A stretch of DNA of 64,000 nucleotides from Lentisphaera profundi (lineage in GTDB: Bacteria; Verrucomicrobiota; Lentisphaeria; Lentisphaerales; Lentisphaeraceae): positions 620,001-684,000 of the forward strand of contig NZ_CP117812.1 of the NCBI RefSeq assembly GCF_028728065.1, read 5' to 3'. Shown in pieces: positions 35,170-43,140 of this stretch. The number at the start of each line of letters is the position of its first letter. Within the stretch, counting starts at the first letter, position 1. Below the pieces are notes generated by a model. The model saw only the letters and a list, made by a program, of their open reading frames with translations. It was not told where the DNA came from and searched no databases. The position numbers and the translations under genes were made by a program.

Positions 35170-36608
35170 AAATTCTTATTACAGGTGCAAGCGGATATAT
35201 AGGCGGACATTTAATTTCTCACTTAGATGAGTATGAACGTCGGTGTTTTATGCGTAGTAAACGAGTTTATTTGGAGAATCAACACCCCGAAGTCGAGTTC
35301 TGTTATGGTGATGCGGGTTCCAAAGAAGAGGTAAGAAAAGCCTGTGAAGGAATCGACGTGGTATACTATCTCATTCATGCGATGGGTAGTGCTGGAGATT
35401 TCTCTGTAGAAGATCGTTTATATGCACAAAATTTTGCAGATGCCGCACGTGAATGTGGTGTAAAACGAATTGTGTACTTGGGTGGCTTAGTTAATTCCAC
35501 AGATGGGATGTCGCTGCACATGGCAAGTCGCTGTGAAGTTGGTGATATATTGCGTGCCAGTGGCGTACAAGCCATTGAACTTCGTGCCTCTATTATCCTT
35601 GGTGCCGGGAGTTTAAGTTTTGAATTGGTACGGGCTTTAGTTGAGCATTTGCCAATGATGATTTGTCCTCGTTGGGTGAGATCTGCGAGCCAACCAATTT
35701 ACATAGGGGATTTACTTATATTTTTAAAACTGGTGATTGATAGTGATTGTCAGGGCAATCAAATTTATGAAGTGGGTGGGCCGGAACAAAGTTCCTACAA
35801 AGAAATTTTACTTACCTATGCACATTTACGTGGCTTAAAGCGTTATTTGATTCCCGTACCTGTATTGACTCCACACCTATCTGGACTTTGGTTGGGTTTG
35901 GTGACTCCGGTATATGCTCGAGTAGGGCGAAAGATTGTCGATAGCCTTCGTCATGATAGTATTATCACCCAACAAGATGCCAGTAAAATTTTTGATGTAA
36001 AATGCCTTAATTTGAGAGCTTCACTCGAGCAGACGATTAAAGCAGAAGATGAAAATTACCAAAAAATTCGTTGGAATGATGCCATGGCTTCTGCTGGGGT
36101 TCAAAAAGTGGATTGGCGCGGTGTTCAATTTGGGAATCGCTTGGTAGATTCACGTACTTTTAAAGTGAAAGCGAGTCTAGAAGATAGTTTTCGCCCAATA
36201 CGGGAATTGGGAGGTTCCAATGGCTGGTATTATGGTGATTGGCTCTGGGCTTGCCGTGGTTGGCTTGATTTATTGTGTGGAGGACCTGGTATGAGACGAG
36301 GTCGAAGAGATCAAGATAATTTGCATGTGGGAGATGTGATCGACTTCTGGCGCGTTGAAGATATTGTCGATAATGAAAAACTCTTACTCTTTGCAGAAAT
36401 GAAATTGCCTGGACGAGCTTGGTTGGAGTACGAGGTTAAGGAAATAGGAAATGGAGAAGTAGAAATACGGCAAACCGCAATTTTTGATCCCGTTGGAATT
36501 TTGGGAGTACTTTATTGGTATTCAGTAGCGCCTTTACATCACTTTGTGTTTGGCGGTCTTTTGAAAGCAATAGCAGATAAAGCTAGCAGTACTTTAAGAG
36601 ATAAATAA
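35166..36608 (+). CDS. NAD(P)-binding epimerase-like protein with C-terminal DUF2867
   Basis: The first half is an atypical SDR/NmrA-like Rossmann domain (T-G-A-S-G-Y-I-G-G at residue 7, Y-L-I-H-A-M-G near 70). From about residue 330 a DUF2867 domain begins, with R-E-L-G-G-S-N-G-W-Y, D-W-L-W and an L-P-G-R-A-W-L-E-Y core. AUGA overlap with the preceding gene indicates coupling. The same domain pair is often found in photolyase operons. Possible roles are binding or reducing a hydrophobic metabolite. The 480-residue length is normal for the architecture. Confidence 0.86.
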   Translation: MKILITGASGYIGGHLISHLDEYERRCFMRSKRVYLENQHPEVEFCYGDAGSKEEVRKACEGIDVVYYLIHAMGSAGDFSVEDRLYAQNFADAARECGVKRIVYLGGLVNSTDGMSLHMASRCEVGDILRASGVQAIELRASIILGAGSLSFELVRALVEHLPMMICPRWVRSASQPIYIGDLLIFLKLVIDSDCQGNQIYEVGGPEQSSYKEILLTYAHLRGLKRYLIPVPVLTPHLSGLWLGLVTPVYARVGRKIVDSLRHDSIITQQDASKIFDVKCLNLRASLEQTIKAEDENYQKIRWNDAMASAGVQKVDWRGVQFGNRLVDSRTFKVKASLEDSFRPIRELGGSNGWYYGDWLWACRGWLDLLCGGPGMRRGRRDQDNLHVGDVIDFWRVEDIVDNEKLLLFAEMKLPGRAWLEYEVKEIGNGEVEIRQTAIFDPVGILGVLYWYSVAPLHHFVFGGLLKAIADKASSTLRDK

Positions 36609-36612
36609 TTTA

Positions 36613-36649
36613 TGGCTGCGGGGAAAAATGATCGTAGCCAAATTTTTTC
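36613..36649 (+). terminator. rho-independent terminator of the photolyase operon
   Basis: TGGCTGCG (36613-36620) pairs with CGTAGCCA (36633-36640) with one G-U pair and a 12-base loop, followed by AATTTTTTC. It is placed right after the stop of the DUF2867 gene and before the opposite BLUF gene. Confidence 0.7.
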
Positions 36650-37051
36650 TTAATTCTGATAGAAAGATGAAAGGAAATTCAGGGCAGTGAAGCCTTGATT
36701 GAAATCATTCTTGTCAGAGAAAAAACTATCGGGATCAACATGACCATCGGCTAAGTTTGAAGAGAGATTTTTGAAGCCCATGGACCAATCAGCAAAACAA
36801 CGCTCTGGAATTTCTTTGCGTGAGAGTACTAAAATTTCGTCATGTCGCTTATCTTTAGAAATGATGGTGAAGACCTTCTCTATATCTTCTTGCTTACCCT
36901 CGAGTGCCTGCATAAATTCGCCATTTTTATAAATGAGCATTCCACTAATATTCTTCTGTGAATTATTAGGTCGTGAAATTTTAAGGATAGCCTCAAGGTC
37001 CTGAGGGGCCATTGGACTCGTAGCACGGCTAATATAAATGAGGGTGAACAC
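36650..37051 (-). CDS. BLUF-domain blue-light sensor
   Basis: The GTG at 37051 is preferred: AGGAG lies 8 bases upstream and the protein then begins F-T-L-I-Y-I-S-R, the standard BLUF start. The upstream in-frame ATG (37099) adds an unlikely hydrophobic 16 residues. In the 133-residue product Tyr6, Asn30 and Gln48 have the same spacing as the flavin-switch Tyr, Asn and Gln of short BLUF proteins, in Y-I-S, P-N-N and F-M-Q-A-L-E-G; D-W-S-M-G-F supplies the Trp/Met region. It is a short one-domain BLUF and so must signal by protein contact. It sits next to the photolyase operon and is a candidate partner for the MerR-type regulator at 51967. Confidence 0.93.
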   Translation of the reverse strand: MFTLIYISRATSPMAPQDLEAILKISRPNNSQKNISGMLIYKNGEFMQALEGKQEDIEKVFTIISKDKRHDEILVLSRKEIPERCFADWSMGFKNLSSNLADGHVDPDSFFSDKNDFNQGFTALNFLSSFYQN

Positions 37052-37288
37052 GGTAATAACTCCTAAGCAATTTCCAAAAATATACCCGAGTATAGACAAA
37101 GCTCAACTGTAATGTCTGATTGTCAATGATAATATTTTTGAGGGCATAGAAGTGATCGAGAGATTTTGTGGAGTCACAGTTCTGTGGGAAAGCTTTGTTA
37201 CCTAGCTGATTTCTAAATAAAAATTCCTCGGCTAGAGCTTCCAGAAACCACCTGATAAAAGATATATGTTCAGTATTAGGGCTAAAGC

Positions 37289-37313
37289 CTGGCTTTTATA
37301 CACTTTTTTGAAG
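37289..37313. repeat. left terminal inverted repeat
   Basis: Exact reverse complement of 39272-39296. The stop codon of the small gene (37296-37298) lies inside it. Confidence 0.95.
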
Positions 37314-37631
37314 AGCTAATAATTCGAGGGAAAGGTCTATCCATTCACCAGTCAATTGTTTAAGTTTTTTATAGTTGTGAATTTGCTCTGAAACATTGTG
37401 TAGATCTGCTTCTTTTATGAACTGTGTATATCCTTTGCCTTTTCTCCTATAACTAAGCTTATGATATGGCCCATGCTTTTGGGGATCCTGCTTGTCTTTA
37501 CACTTACAGCTGGGGTTTCCACACACATTATATTGTTGTGAAATACTTCCAGGTCGGAGTTCTCCTAGTTCAGAGATTTCCTGTTTTATTCTTTCGATTC
37601 GTGCTTTTATTTCCTGATCAGTTTTACTCAT
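37296..37631 (-). CDS. small DUF6788-like Cys-motif protein of the insertion element
   Basis: The start at 37631 (G-rich site AGGGGC about 8 bases upstream) gives 111 residues; the 26 residues upstream would be encoded by a palindrome and are rejected. An N-terminal coiled coil is followed by C-G-N-P-S-C-K-C and H-G-P-Y-H-K-L-S-Y-R-R-K-G-K, a zinc-finger-like module found in small proteins that accompany transposases. A leucine-rich helix closes the protein. It is transcribed away from the transposase. It could be a DNA-binding regulator or a target-selection protein, but no activity is known to me. Confidence 0.72.
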   Translation of the reverse strand: MSKTDQEIKARIERIKQEISELGELRPGSISQQYNVCGNPSCKCKDKQDPQKHGPYHKLSYRRKGKGYTQFIKEADLHNVSEQIHNYKKLKQLTGEWIDLSLELLALQKSV

Positions 37632-37651
37632 TATAAAGCCCCTTTTATTCG

Positions 37652-37699
37652 TTGAAATAATTACCGATATCACTATAGTGATATCGGTAATTATTTCAA
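37652..37699. promoter_or_regulatory. perfect 48-bp palindrome between the two IS genes
   Basis: Bases 37652-37675 are the exact reverse complement of 37676-37699; the centre reads TATCACTATAGTGATA. It lies 20 bases before the small gene start and 29 before the transposase start. It could be an operator for both genes, or a hairpin that hides their ribosome-binding sites in read-through transcripts. Confidence 0.9.
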
Positions 37700-37728
37700 T
37701 ATAAATCAATCGATGGAAGGTGATTAAA

Positions 37729-39264
37729 ATGATAGCGGAAAAAGAACTGGAGCTATGGCATGAACTTGCTCAAAAAGTTGGGATGAAACATCTTTCTACG
37801 AAGAAGGCTTTTCTACGTCAGCTGGAGCTATATAGCAACTCACCTACGGGATCATCATGTCAAATAGCGGGTAGGTCCCCAAGTACTCTTCCTTGGAGTG
37901 AAGTTATTTCTACGTATCGTTTTATGGATAATGAAAATATTAGTTTAAAGGCTTTGCGTAGTTTTCGTCGTGAGCTCAGCTTAGCACATCACCCCAAAGG
38001 AAGTGATGTACTAGTCATGAACGATATTTCATTATTAGACTATTATCATCACACTACCAAGGAAGATCGACGAGCTATTGGTGACGGCAAAGGGAAAGGT
38101 TATGAGTATGTTTGTAACCTTGCGGTCAACCCAAGTGATGGAGGTGTCCTAGGCGTTCTTCACGATTGTCTAGTTAACTGTGATGGGCCTGACGATGTGG
38201 ATATGGTGGATTATTCAGATTCGTATCTGAAGAAATATCTGAGCACAGATGATTTAGAAGAAATCAAAGAAAACCATAAACACCAAATGGTCTCTCATAT
38301 TCGCGCTAGTGCAGAGCACTTGAAAGAGTGGAACCCAATTCATGTAGGAGATCGGGAGTTTGATGATATTTTTATCATGTTAGCCACGATGGATAAAAAC
38401 CATGATTTTGTACTGCGAGCCAAGAGTATTCGGAATGTTCAAACACCAAATTTTGACGCGTTACCTGAATCCGCTCTTGTAAAAAAACAGGGTGGACATC
38501 CCATGAAAGATGGATATGTCTGTACAAAAATTAGTGAACTTATCAAGTATATCCCACTCAGTCCTTATAAGGAATTGCCCTTAGATGGACGCGGTCGAGT
38601 AACGGAGCAGATAAATGCTAAACGTAACGCGCAATTACATATAGGCAGTGTACCAATCAGCTTATATCGTCAGGCCAAACGAAATCATAAATATATAAAA
38701 ACCCCGCAAGCAGTAGATGTCAATTTAGTTGTTATCAAAGAACTTAACCCTCCTGAAGGTGAAGAACCTTTGTTGTGGATTCTTTTTACAAACAGGGATG
38801 TAGATACCTTAGAAAAAATGACCTATATTGGAAAAATTTATGAATTGAGGTGGAAAATTGAGGAATTTTTTCGCCTCTTAAAGACCACTTATAAATTGGA
38901 GCAAGCACGCTATAATTCAGCTTCCAAAGTCGCCCGTTACCTAGTTTTAATAACTATTGCAGCTCAAATGACCATGAAACTCCGAAGTCTTGCGGGTATT
39001 AGTCAATCAGCTTCTCTCGACGATGAGGAATACCATAAAGTCAAAGAAGCCATGAAACACCCAAATGATGATAAGATCGACATCAATTTGAGACTCTTTG
39101 CTCTTATCGCTCGTAGAGGCGGTTGGTTAGGACGAAGGCGAGACCCCATTGGTTCAACAATTTTATCCAGGGGTATGATGGATGTCTTGACCGTATTGCA
39201 ATTTCAACAAGAACACAAAGACTTGTTAAATGAACTGCAAAATAATCCTCAAAATATCTTTTAA
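37729..39264 (+). CDS. IS4-family DDE transposase
   Basis: The ATG at 37729 has GGAAGG 8 bases upstream, so the GTG at 37720 inside that site is not used. The 511-residue protein has a short N-terminal DNA-binding part with S-P-S-T-L-P-W-S-E-V and M-D-N-E-N, then the catalytic domain with V-M-N-D-I-S (first Asp), H-V-G-D-R-E-F-D (second Asp) and the Y-(2)-R-(3)-E-type signature in Y-E-L-R-W-K-I-E-E-F-F-R-L-L-K. This is the IS4/Tn5 organisation. Length and reading frame are complete. Confidence 0.94.
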   Translation: MIAEKELELWHELAQKVGMKHLSTKKAFLRQLELYSNSPTGSSCQIAGRSPSTLPWSEVISTYRFMDNENISLKALRSFRRELSLAHHPKGSDVLVMNDISLLDYYHHTTKEDRRAIGDGKGKGYEYVCNLAVNPSDGGVLGVLHDCLVNCDGPDDVDMVDYSDSYLKKYLSTDDLEEIKENHKHQMVSHIRASAEHLKEWNPIHVGDREFDDIFIMLATMDKNHDFVLRAKSIRNVQTPNFDALPESALVKKQGGHPMKDGYVCTKISELIKYIPLSPYKELPLDGRGRVTEQINAKRNAQLHIGSVPISLYRQAKRNHKYIKTPQAVDVNLVVIKELNPPEGEEPLLWILFTNRDVDTLEKMTYIGKIYELRWKIEEFFRLLKTTYKLEQARYNSASKVARYLVLITIAAQMTMKLRSLAGISQSASLDDEEYHKVKEAMKHPNDDKIDINLRLFALIARRGGWLGRRRDPIGSTILSRGMMDVLTVLQFQQEHKDLLNELQNNPQNIF

Positions 39265-39271
39265 CCTAGCC

Positions 39272-39296
39272 CTTCAAAAAAGTGTATAAAAGCCAG
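39272..39296. repeat. right terminal inverted repeat
   Basis: Exact reverse complement of 37289-37313, directly followed by the second GGCTAAAGC target duplicate. Confidence 0.95.
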
Positions 39297-39369
39297 GGCT
39301 AAAGCCCAGGCTAGACTTCGCAACTTGGATTGATTTTGAATTCTCCAATATATAAAAAACACTGCTTTT

Positions 39370-40089
39370 TCATGCGGTTCTTACAAGATCGACAAAATCA
39401 AAAAACAGCAATTCAGCATCTTGATTAGCAGCGATATTTAACTCGCCCGAGCCCTTGATGGCGGCACTATCGCCGGCCTGTAAGAGCCGTCCATTGAGCC
39501 TTAGTTCACCACTTGCGAGCTGTAACCATGCTTTACGTCCTTGAGGAAGTTGATAGTTAAGTGATTTTCCAGCTTCAATTAGAGCCGCATAAAGGTCGAC
39601 GTCCTGGCGGATAGAGAATGATTCACCTCGTCCATTAGCAGAAGCGAGTAATTGCCATTTTCCATCTCGGTCTTCTCGGTCAAAATGTCTTTGTAGGTAG
39701 CGCGGTTCGGTATTTTTTTCATTTGGAAGAATCCATATTTGAAAGATGTGGACGGGTTCTGCCTTGGATGAATTAAATTCGCTGTGGGTAATGCCACTGC
39801 CGGCGCTCATGTACTGTACATCTCCGGGTCGAAGTATACCTCCGTTTGCCATAGAATCCTCATGTTTGAGTCCTCCGGAAAGTACGTATGAAATAATTTC
39901 GGCATTATGATGAGAATGCAGGCCGAATCCTTCTCCGGCTTGAATAATATCCTCATTGAGGACCCTTAAAGGTCCAAAGTGCATGTGCTTTGGATCATAG
40001 TAATTGGCGAATGAAAAGCTGTGTTTTGCTTGTAACCAACCGTGGTCAGCCTGACCCCGTTCGGCGGATTTACGTATGGTAATATTCAT
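39370..40089 (-). CDS. pirin-family cupin protein (YhhW-like)
   Basis: The 239-residue product has the pirin N-terminus (S-F-S-F-A-N-Y-Y-D-P) and metal-binding H-S-H-H-N-A-E near residue 58, then F-G-L and G-D-V-Q-Y-M-S-A-G-S-G-I-T-H. Bicupins of this type include quercetin 2,3-dioxygenase activity in vitro. AAGGA lies 8 bases before the ATG. It follows DoxX and a glutathionyl-hydroquinone reductase on the same strand; a common role in detoxifying quinones or electrophiles is inferred. LysR at 41878 is the likely regulator. Confidence 0.93.
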   Translation of the reverse strand: MNITIRKSAERGQADHGWLQAKHSFSFANYYDPKHMHFGPLRVLNEDIIQAGEGFGLHSHHNAEIISYVLSGGLKHEDSMANGGILRPGDVQYMSAGSGITHSEFNSSKAEPVHIFQIWILPNEKNTEPRYLQRHFDREDRDGKWQLLASANGRGESFSIRQDVDLYAALIEAGKSLNYQLPQGRKAWLQLASGELRLNGRLLQAGDSAAIKGSGELNIAANQDAELLFFDFVDLVRTA

Positions 40090-40216
40090 AGTTGCTATCC
40101 TTTTTAAGTAGTGCTTATTGTTCGTCTTGAGGTAGAGATTTTCGACTTTCTATTCACTTGATATGTATTGAATTTGACTGGTTTAGTAGAGCGTAGAACG
40201 CTCTACTGAATCGTAC

Positions 40217-40675
40217 TTAAAGTGCTTGTCTTTTTCTCAAAAAAGCATCCAAAGAGAATTTTCCTGCCCCGCTAATAAGTAGACTGAACATCATACCGAT
40301 ATATAGTAAGTGATACTCAATACCTTCTCCGCTCTGATTTCCGAACCAGTTAATAAAGAAACCATTTCCTAAATGCATTTTTAAAGCTCCGAACATGATA
40401 ATGGCCTGGCTCGCAGCGACGAAACGGGTAGCGATTCCGGCGACTAACATCAGTGAGCCAATTGATTCTCCGATAATCACTAGAAAAGCTATTAGGGCGG
40501 GTAGTCCGGCACCTTCAGTCATAAATTTCATTGTGCCTTCAAAGCCATAGCCTCCGAACCATCCAAAGAGCTTTTGTGCTCCGTGAGCGAACATCACTAT
40601 GCCAGCCATAGTTCTGATAGTTACAGGAGCCCAACAATCTTCAGTATTAATGAGTTTTAAGAGTATTTTTTTCAT
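40217..40675 (-). CDS. DoxX-family membrane protein
   Basis: The 152-residue protein has four membrane helices and the family features G-I-V-M-F-A-H-G-A-Q-K-L-F-G-W-F-G-G-Y-G and G-E-S-I-G-S-L near the middle. AAGGA is 7 bases before the ATG. DoxX-like proteins are linked to quinone or thiol redox reactions and to membrane-associated oxidoreductase complexes. It lies between the pirin and the glutathionyl-hydroquinone reductase genes, 127 and 108 bases apart, so cotranscription is likely but not assured. Confidence 0.92.
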   Translation of the reverse strand: MKKILLKLINTEDCWAPVTIRTMAGIVMFAHGAQKLFGWFGGYGFEGTMKFMTEGAGLPALIAFLVIIGESIGSLMLVAGIATRFVAASQAIIMFGALKMHLGNGFFINWFGNQSGEGIEYHLLYIGMMFSLLISGAGKFSLDAFLRKRQAL

Positions 40676-40783
40676 GATATGTTCCTTTTTGTGTGGGTGA
40701 TTATTTATAATAAAGACAATATTTGATATATAGGGTTACTCGTGGAATCCATGTTAAGTCCGGCCATGGATATGAGTGCTAGA

Positions 40784-41764
40784 TTATTTTATCGACTCGC
40801 GATTATGCGCTTCAAGAAAATTAATATTAGGACCACTTGGCACGATGCCTGTAGGATTTATCGTAGCATGGCTTTCATAATAATGCTTTTTGATATGATC
40901 CATAAAGACGGTGTCTTGGATGCCTGTTATTTGATAGAGTTCACGGGTGTAGTTCCAAAGATTTGGGTAATCCGCCAAGCGGCGAATATTACATTTGAAG
41001 TGACCTACATAAACGGCATCGAAACGCACCAGAGTTGTGAATAAGCGCCAGTCGGCTTCCGTTATTTTTTCACCTACTAAGTAGCGAGTTTTACTAAGGT
41101 CCCCTTCGAGTTTATCGAGGTGAGTAAACAAGTTCTGTACAGCGTCTTCGTAGGAGTCTTGTGTGGTAGCAAAGCCAGCTTTGTAGACGCCGTTATTGAC
41201 ATTGTGATAGATGCTTTCATTTATGGTGTCGATTTCTCCTTGTAAGTCATTGGGATAGTAATCACCAGGAAGTGCTCCTATCTCGTCAAATGCGCTATTG
41301 AAAATACGGATAATTTCTGACGACTCATTATTGACGATGGTTTTGGTTTTCTTATCCCAGAGGATAGGAACGGTAACACGACCAGTATAACTTGGGTCTG
41401 CCGCGGTGTAGATTTGGTGGAGTAAGTCGGCATTATTTATTGCGTCAGGAATGACACCTTCACCATCAGCAAAGGTCCAACCTTTATCAGCCATATACCA
41501 ATGGACCACGGAAATAGAGATCATATCTTCGAGACCTTTAAGTTTGCGAAAGATGATTGCTCTATGAGCCCAGGGACAAGCGTAAGAAAGGTAAAGATGA
41601 TAACGTCCAGCTTCAGCTTTGAAGCCTCCCGTACCACTGGGGCCAGGAGAGCCGTCTTTTGTTACCCAATTACGAAATTGGGATTCAGCACGTACAAAAC
41701 GTCCTTGTGAAGATTTTGTATCATACCATTGATCTTTCCATTGACCGTCGATTAATAAACCCAT
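40784..41764 (-). CDS. yqjG: glutathionyl-hydroquinone reductase (YqjG/Ecm4 type)
   Basis: The 326-residue protein has the omega-class GST-like layout with catalytic C63 in S-Y-A-C-P-W-A-H-R, then V-P-I-L-W-D and N-N-E-S-S-E-I-I-R as the glutathione site, and a C-terminal helical domain with L-V-G-E-K-I-T-E-A-D-W-R-L-F-T-T. These enzymes remove glutathione from glutathionyl-hydroquinones. AAGGA lies 8 bases before the ATG. It faces the LysR gene across 113 bases, the usual arrangement of a LysR-controlled target. Confidence 0.95.
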   Translation of the reverse strand: MGLLIDGQWKDQWYDTKSSQGRFVRAESQFRNWVTKDGSPGPSGTGGFKAEAGRYHLYLSYACPWAHRAIIFRKLKGLEDMISISVVHWYMADKGWTFADGEGVIPDAINNADLLHQIYTAADPSYTGRVTVPILWDKKTKTIVNNESSEIIRIFNSAFDEIGALPGDYYPNDLQGEIDTINESIYHNVNNGVYKAGFATTQDSYEDAVQNLFTHLDKLEGDLSKTRYLVGEKITEADWRLFTTLVRFDAVYVGHFKCNIRRLADYPNLWNYTRELYQITGIQDTVFMDHIKKHYYESHATINPTGIVPSGPNINFLEAHNRESIK

Positions 41765-41877
41765 TTTGTTATTCCTTCATTTATATTCATTGTTGATCTA
41801 ACTAAATTGACTTTAAGGGGCTTTGATATAAAGTAAATATATCGTTTTTTAACTTAAAGTATTAATAATATTTATAT

Positions 41878-42771
41878 ATGACTTTAGATCAACTAGAAAT
41901 ACTCGAAGCAGTAGTGAGCACCGGTAGCTTCCGCGCAGCGGCAGATCAACTTGGGCGAACTCAGCCGGCAATTAGTATTGCTGTGAAGAAACTCGAAGAT
42001 GAACTTAAACTACAGATTTTTGTACGCTCTCACCGTCATACTCAACTGACTCCTGCGGGAGAGAGGATTTTTGAAGAGGCTCGCTATATCCTGAAGGGTA
42101 GTCAGCGCCTGAAAGACCTTAGTCGTTATTTAAATTCTGAAAACGAGCCAGTCTTACGTCTCGCGGTAGATGTCGTGAGTCCCCTGAATCAATTACTGCC
42201 ATCATTACGCAGTTTCTTTTCTATGCATAAGCAGACGCAGCTTGATTTGAGTTTTGAAGTTCTCGGTGGGGTGATTGAAAAACTGGAACAAGAAAAAGCT
42301 GACTTGGTAATAAGTAATTTAAGTTCTACACAAACAAAAGTAGAAAGTTTACCAATTTGGGAGGTAGAGATGATACCAGTTTGTGCGCCCGCTTATATGG
42401 ACTTGCAAGGGAATGGTTTTATAGAGGAAGTAAAGCTTCGCGATTACACCCAGATTGTCATTAGTGAAACCTCTGAGGCGCGTAGTTCTCGACAAAGTAT
42501 TTTAGATGGAGCTCATCAGTGGTATGTATCGAGCTTGGAAATTAAGTATGAACTAATTCTAGCGGGAATGGGATGGGGTAGTATGCCTCGAGATAAAGTG
42601 GCTGATGATCTAGCTAAAGGAAAATTATTATCACTTCATAGCGAGAATCTCAATTCACAAAATATACCTTTTTATATGTTTCGCCGTCAAGATAAGTTAC
42701 ATGGACCTGTGGCGACGGCTCTTTGGAGTCATTTTCTTGATCAAGTTGAACTAAGACCAGAAACCACCTGA
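41878..42771 (+). CDS. LysR-family transcriptional regulator
   Basis: The 297-residue protein has the N-terminal winged helix-turn-helix (S-F-R-A-A-A-D-Q-L-G-R-T-Q-P-A-I-S-I-A-V) and a periplasmic-binding-like effector domain from about residue 90. No good ribosome-binding site is seen before the ATG. It is divergent from yqjG and probably controls yqjG, DoxX and pirin. Its last 21 bases overlap the end of the convergent MAPEG gene, so its final residues (R-P-E-T-T) are read from the opposite strand of the MAPEG tail. Confidence 0.95.
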   Translation: MTLDQLEILEAVVSTGSFRAAADQLGRTQPAISIAVKKLEDELKLQIFVRSHRHTQLTPAGERIFEEARYILKGSQRLKDLSRYLNSENEPVLRLAVDVVSPLNQLLPSLRSFFSMHKQTQLDLSFEVLGGVIEKLEQEKADLVISNLSSTQTKVESLPIWEVEMIPVCAPAYMDLQGNGFIEEVKLRDYTQIVISETSEARSSRQSILDGAHQWYVSSLEIKYELILAGMGWGSMPRDKVADDLAKGKLLSLHSENLNSQNIPFYMFRRQDKLHGPVATALWSHFLDQVELRPETT

Positions 42772-43131
42772 TAAAAGATATATATTCAAAATTAGGGCTA
42801 AAGCCCAGGCTAGACTTCGTAACTTAGATAGATTTTGAATGTAAAAATATCCATAGAGTAGGCGAAGACCACAAAAAGTGAGAGCCGCCGTATCAAGATA
42901 AACTTGATTTAAACCGACTAAGTGTGCAATGATCACTCCCGCGCAGAAAGGAGCCATAGCTTCAAGAGAATTTTGATGCGCCCAATGAGCCCGTTGTGCT
43001 TTACCGCTAAGTGAATTTAAATAAATTCGCGGTTGTTGATTATCATAGCCAGCTCGAGCAAACTTTGCATAAGCAACAAAAGCATAGCTGATGAGCAAGT
43101 AAATGAGGATGGAGCTGTAGCCGATAGTCAT
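42751..43131 (-). CDS. MAPEG-family membrane protein
   Basis: The 126-residue product has four helices and the MAPEG features R-A-H-W-A-H-Q-N-S-L-E-A-M-A-P-F and the R-L-L-Y-G-Y-F-Y...L-R-S-L-A-W pattern near the end. MAPEG proteins act in glutathione and eicosanoid metabolism in eukaryotes; the bacterial ones are poorly known. It is the last gene of an eight-gene minus-strand operon; the preceding flavin reductase stop is nine bases away. A fragment of a second copy surrounds the insertion element at 37289. Confidence 0.88.
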   Translation of the reverse strand: MTIGYSSILIYLLISYAFVAYAKFARAGYDNQQPRIYLNSLSGKAQRAHWAHQNSLEAMAPFCAGVIIAHLVGLNQVYLDTAALTFCGLRLLYGYFYIQNLSKLRSLAWALALILNIYLLSGGFWS

Positions 43132-43140
43132 CTTAATCGT

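Larger units (their letters stand above)
37289..39296. mobile_element. IS4-family (Tn5/IS50-like) insertion sequence, 2008 bp
   Basis: The element has perfect 25-bp terminal inverted repeats (37289-37313 and 39272-39296) beginning CTGGCTTTTATACAC, close to the Tn5 end CTGACTCTTATACAC. It is flanked by the 9-bp direct repeat GGCTAAAGC (37280-37288 and 39297-39305), the target-duplication length known for Tn5. It encodes a DDE transposase and a divergent small Cys-rich protein. All parts look intact, so it may be active. It lies inside a MAPEG gene fragment. Confidence 0.95.
37235..39345 (-). pseudogene. MAPEG gene fragment interrupted by the insertion element
   Basis: If the insertion element and one target duplicate are removed, bases 39345-39306 joined to 37288-37235 read on the minus strand like the last 28 codons of the MAPEG gene at 42751. 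Over these codons there are six differences, five silent and one changing Leu to Gln, and both end in L-L-S-G-G-F-W. The silent pattern shows the fragment was once a translated paralogue. Its 5' part is missing beyond about 39345, so the gene was already broken or was truncated by the neighbouring pirin gene region. Confidence 0.78.

Noticed and set aside
37720-37722. GTG start of the transposase
   Set aside because: It lies inside the GGAAGG ribosome-binding site; the ATG at 37729 has ideal spacing.
42757-42840. Dispersed noncoding repeat shared with the IS site
   Set aside because: The shared segment is the translated 3' end of the MAPEG gene, and differences are mostly silent, so it is a gene fragment.
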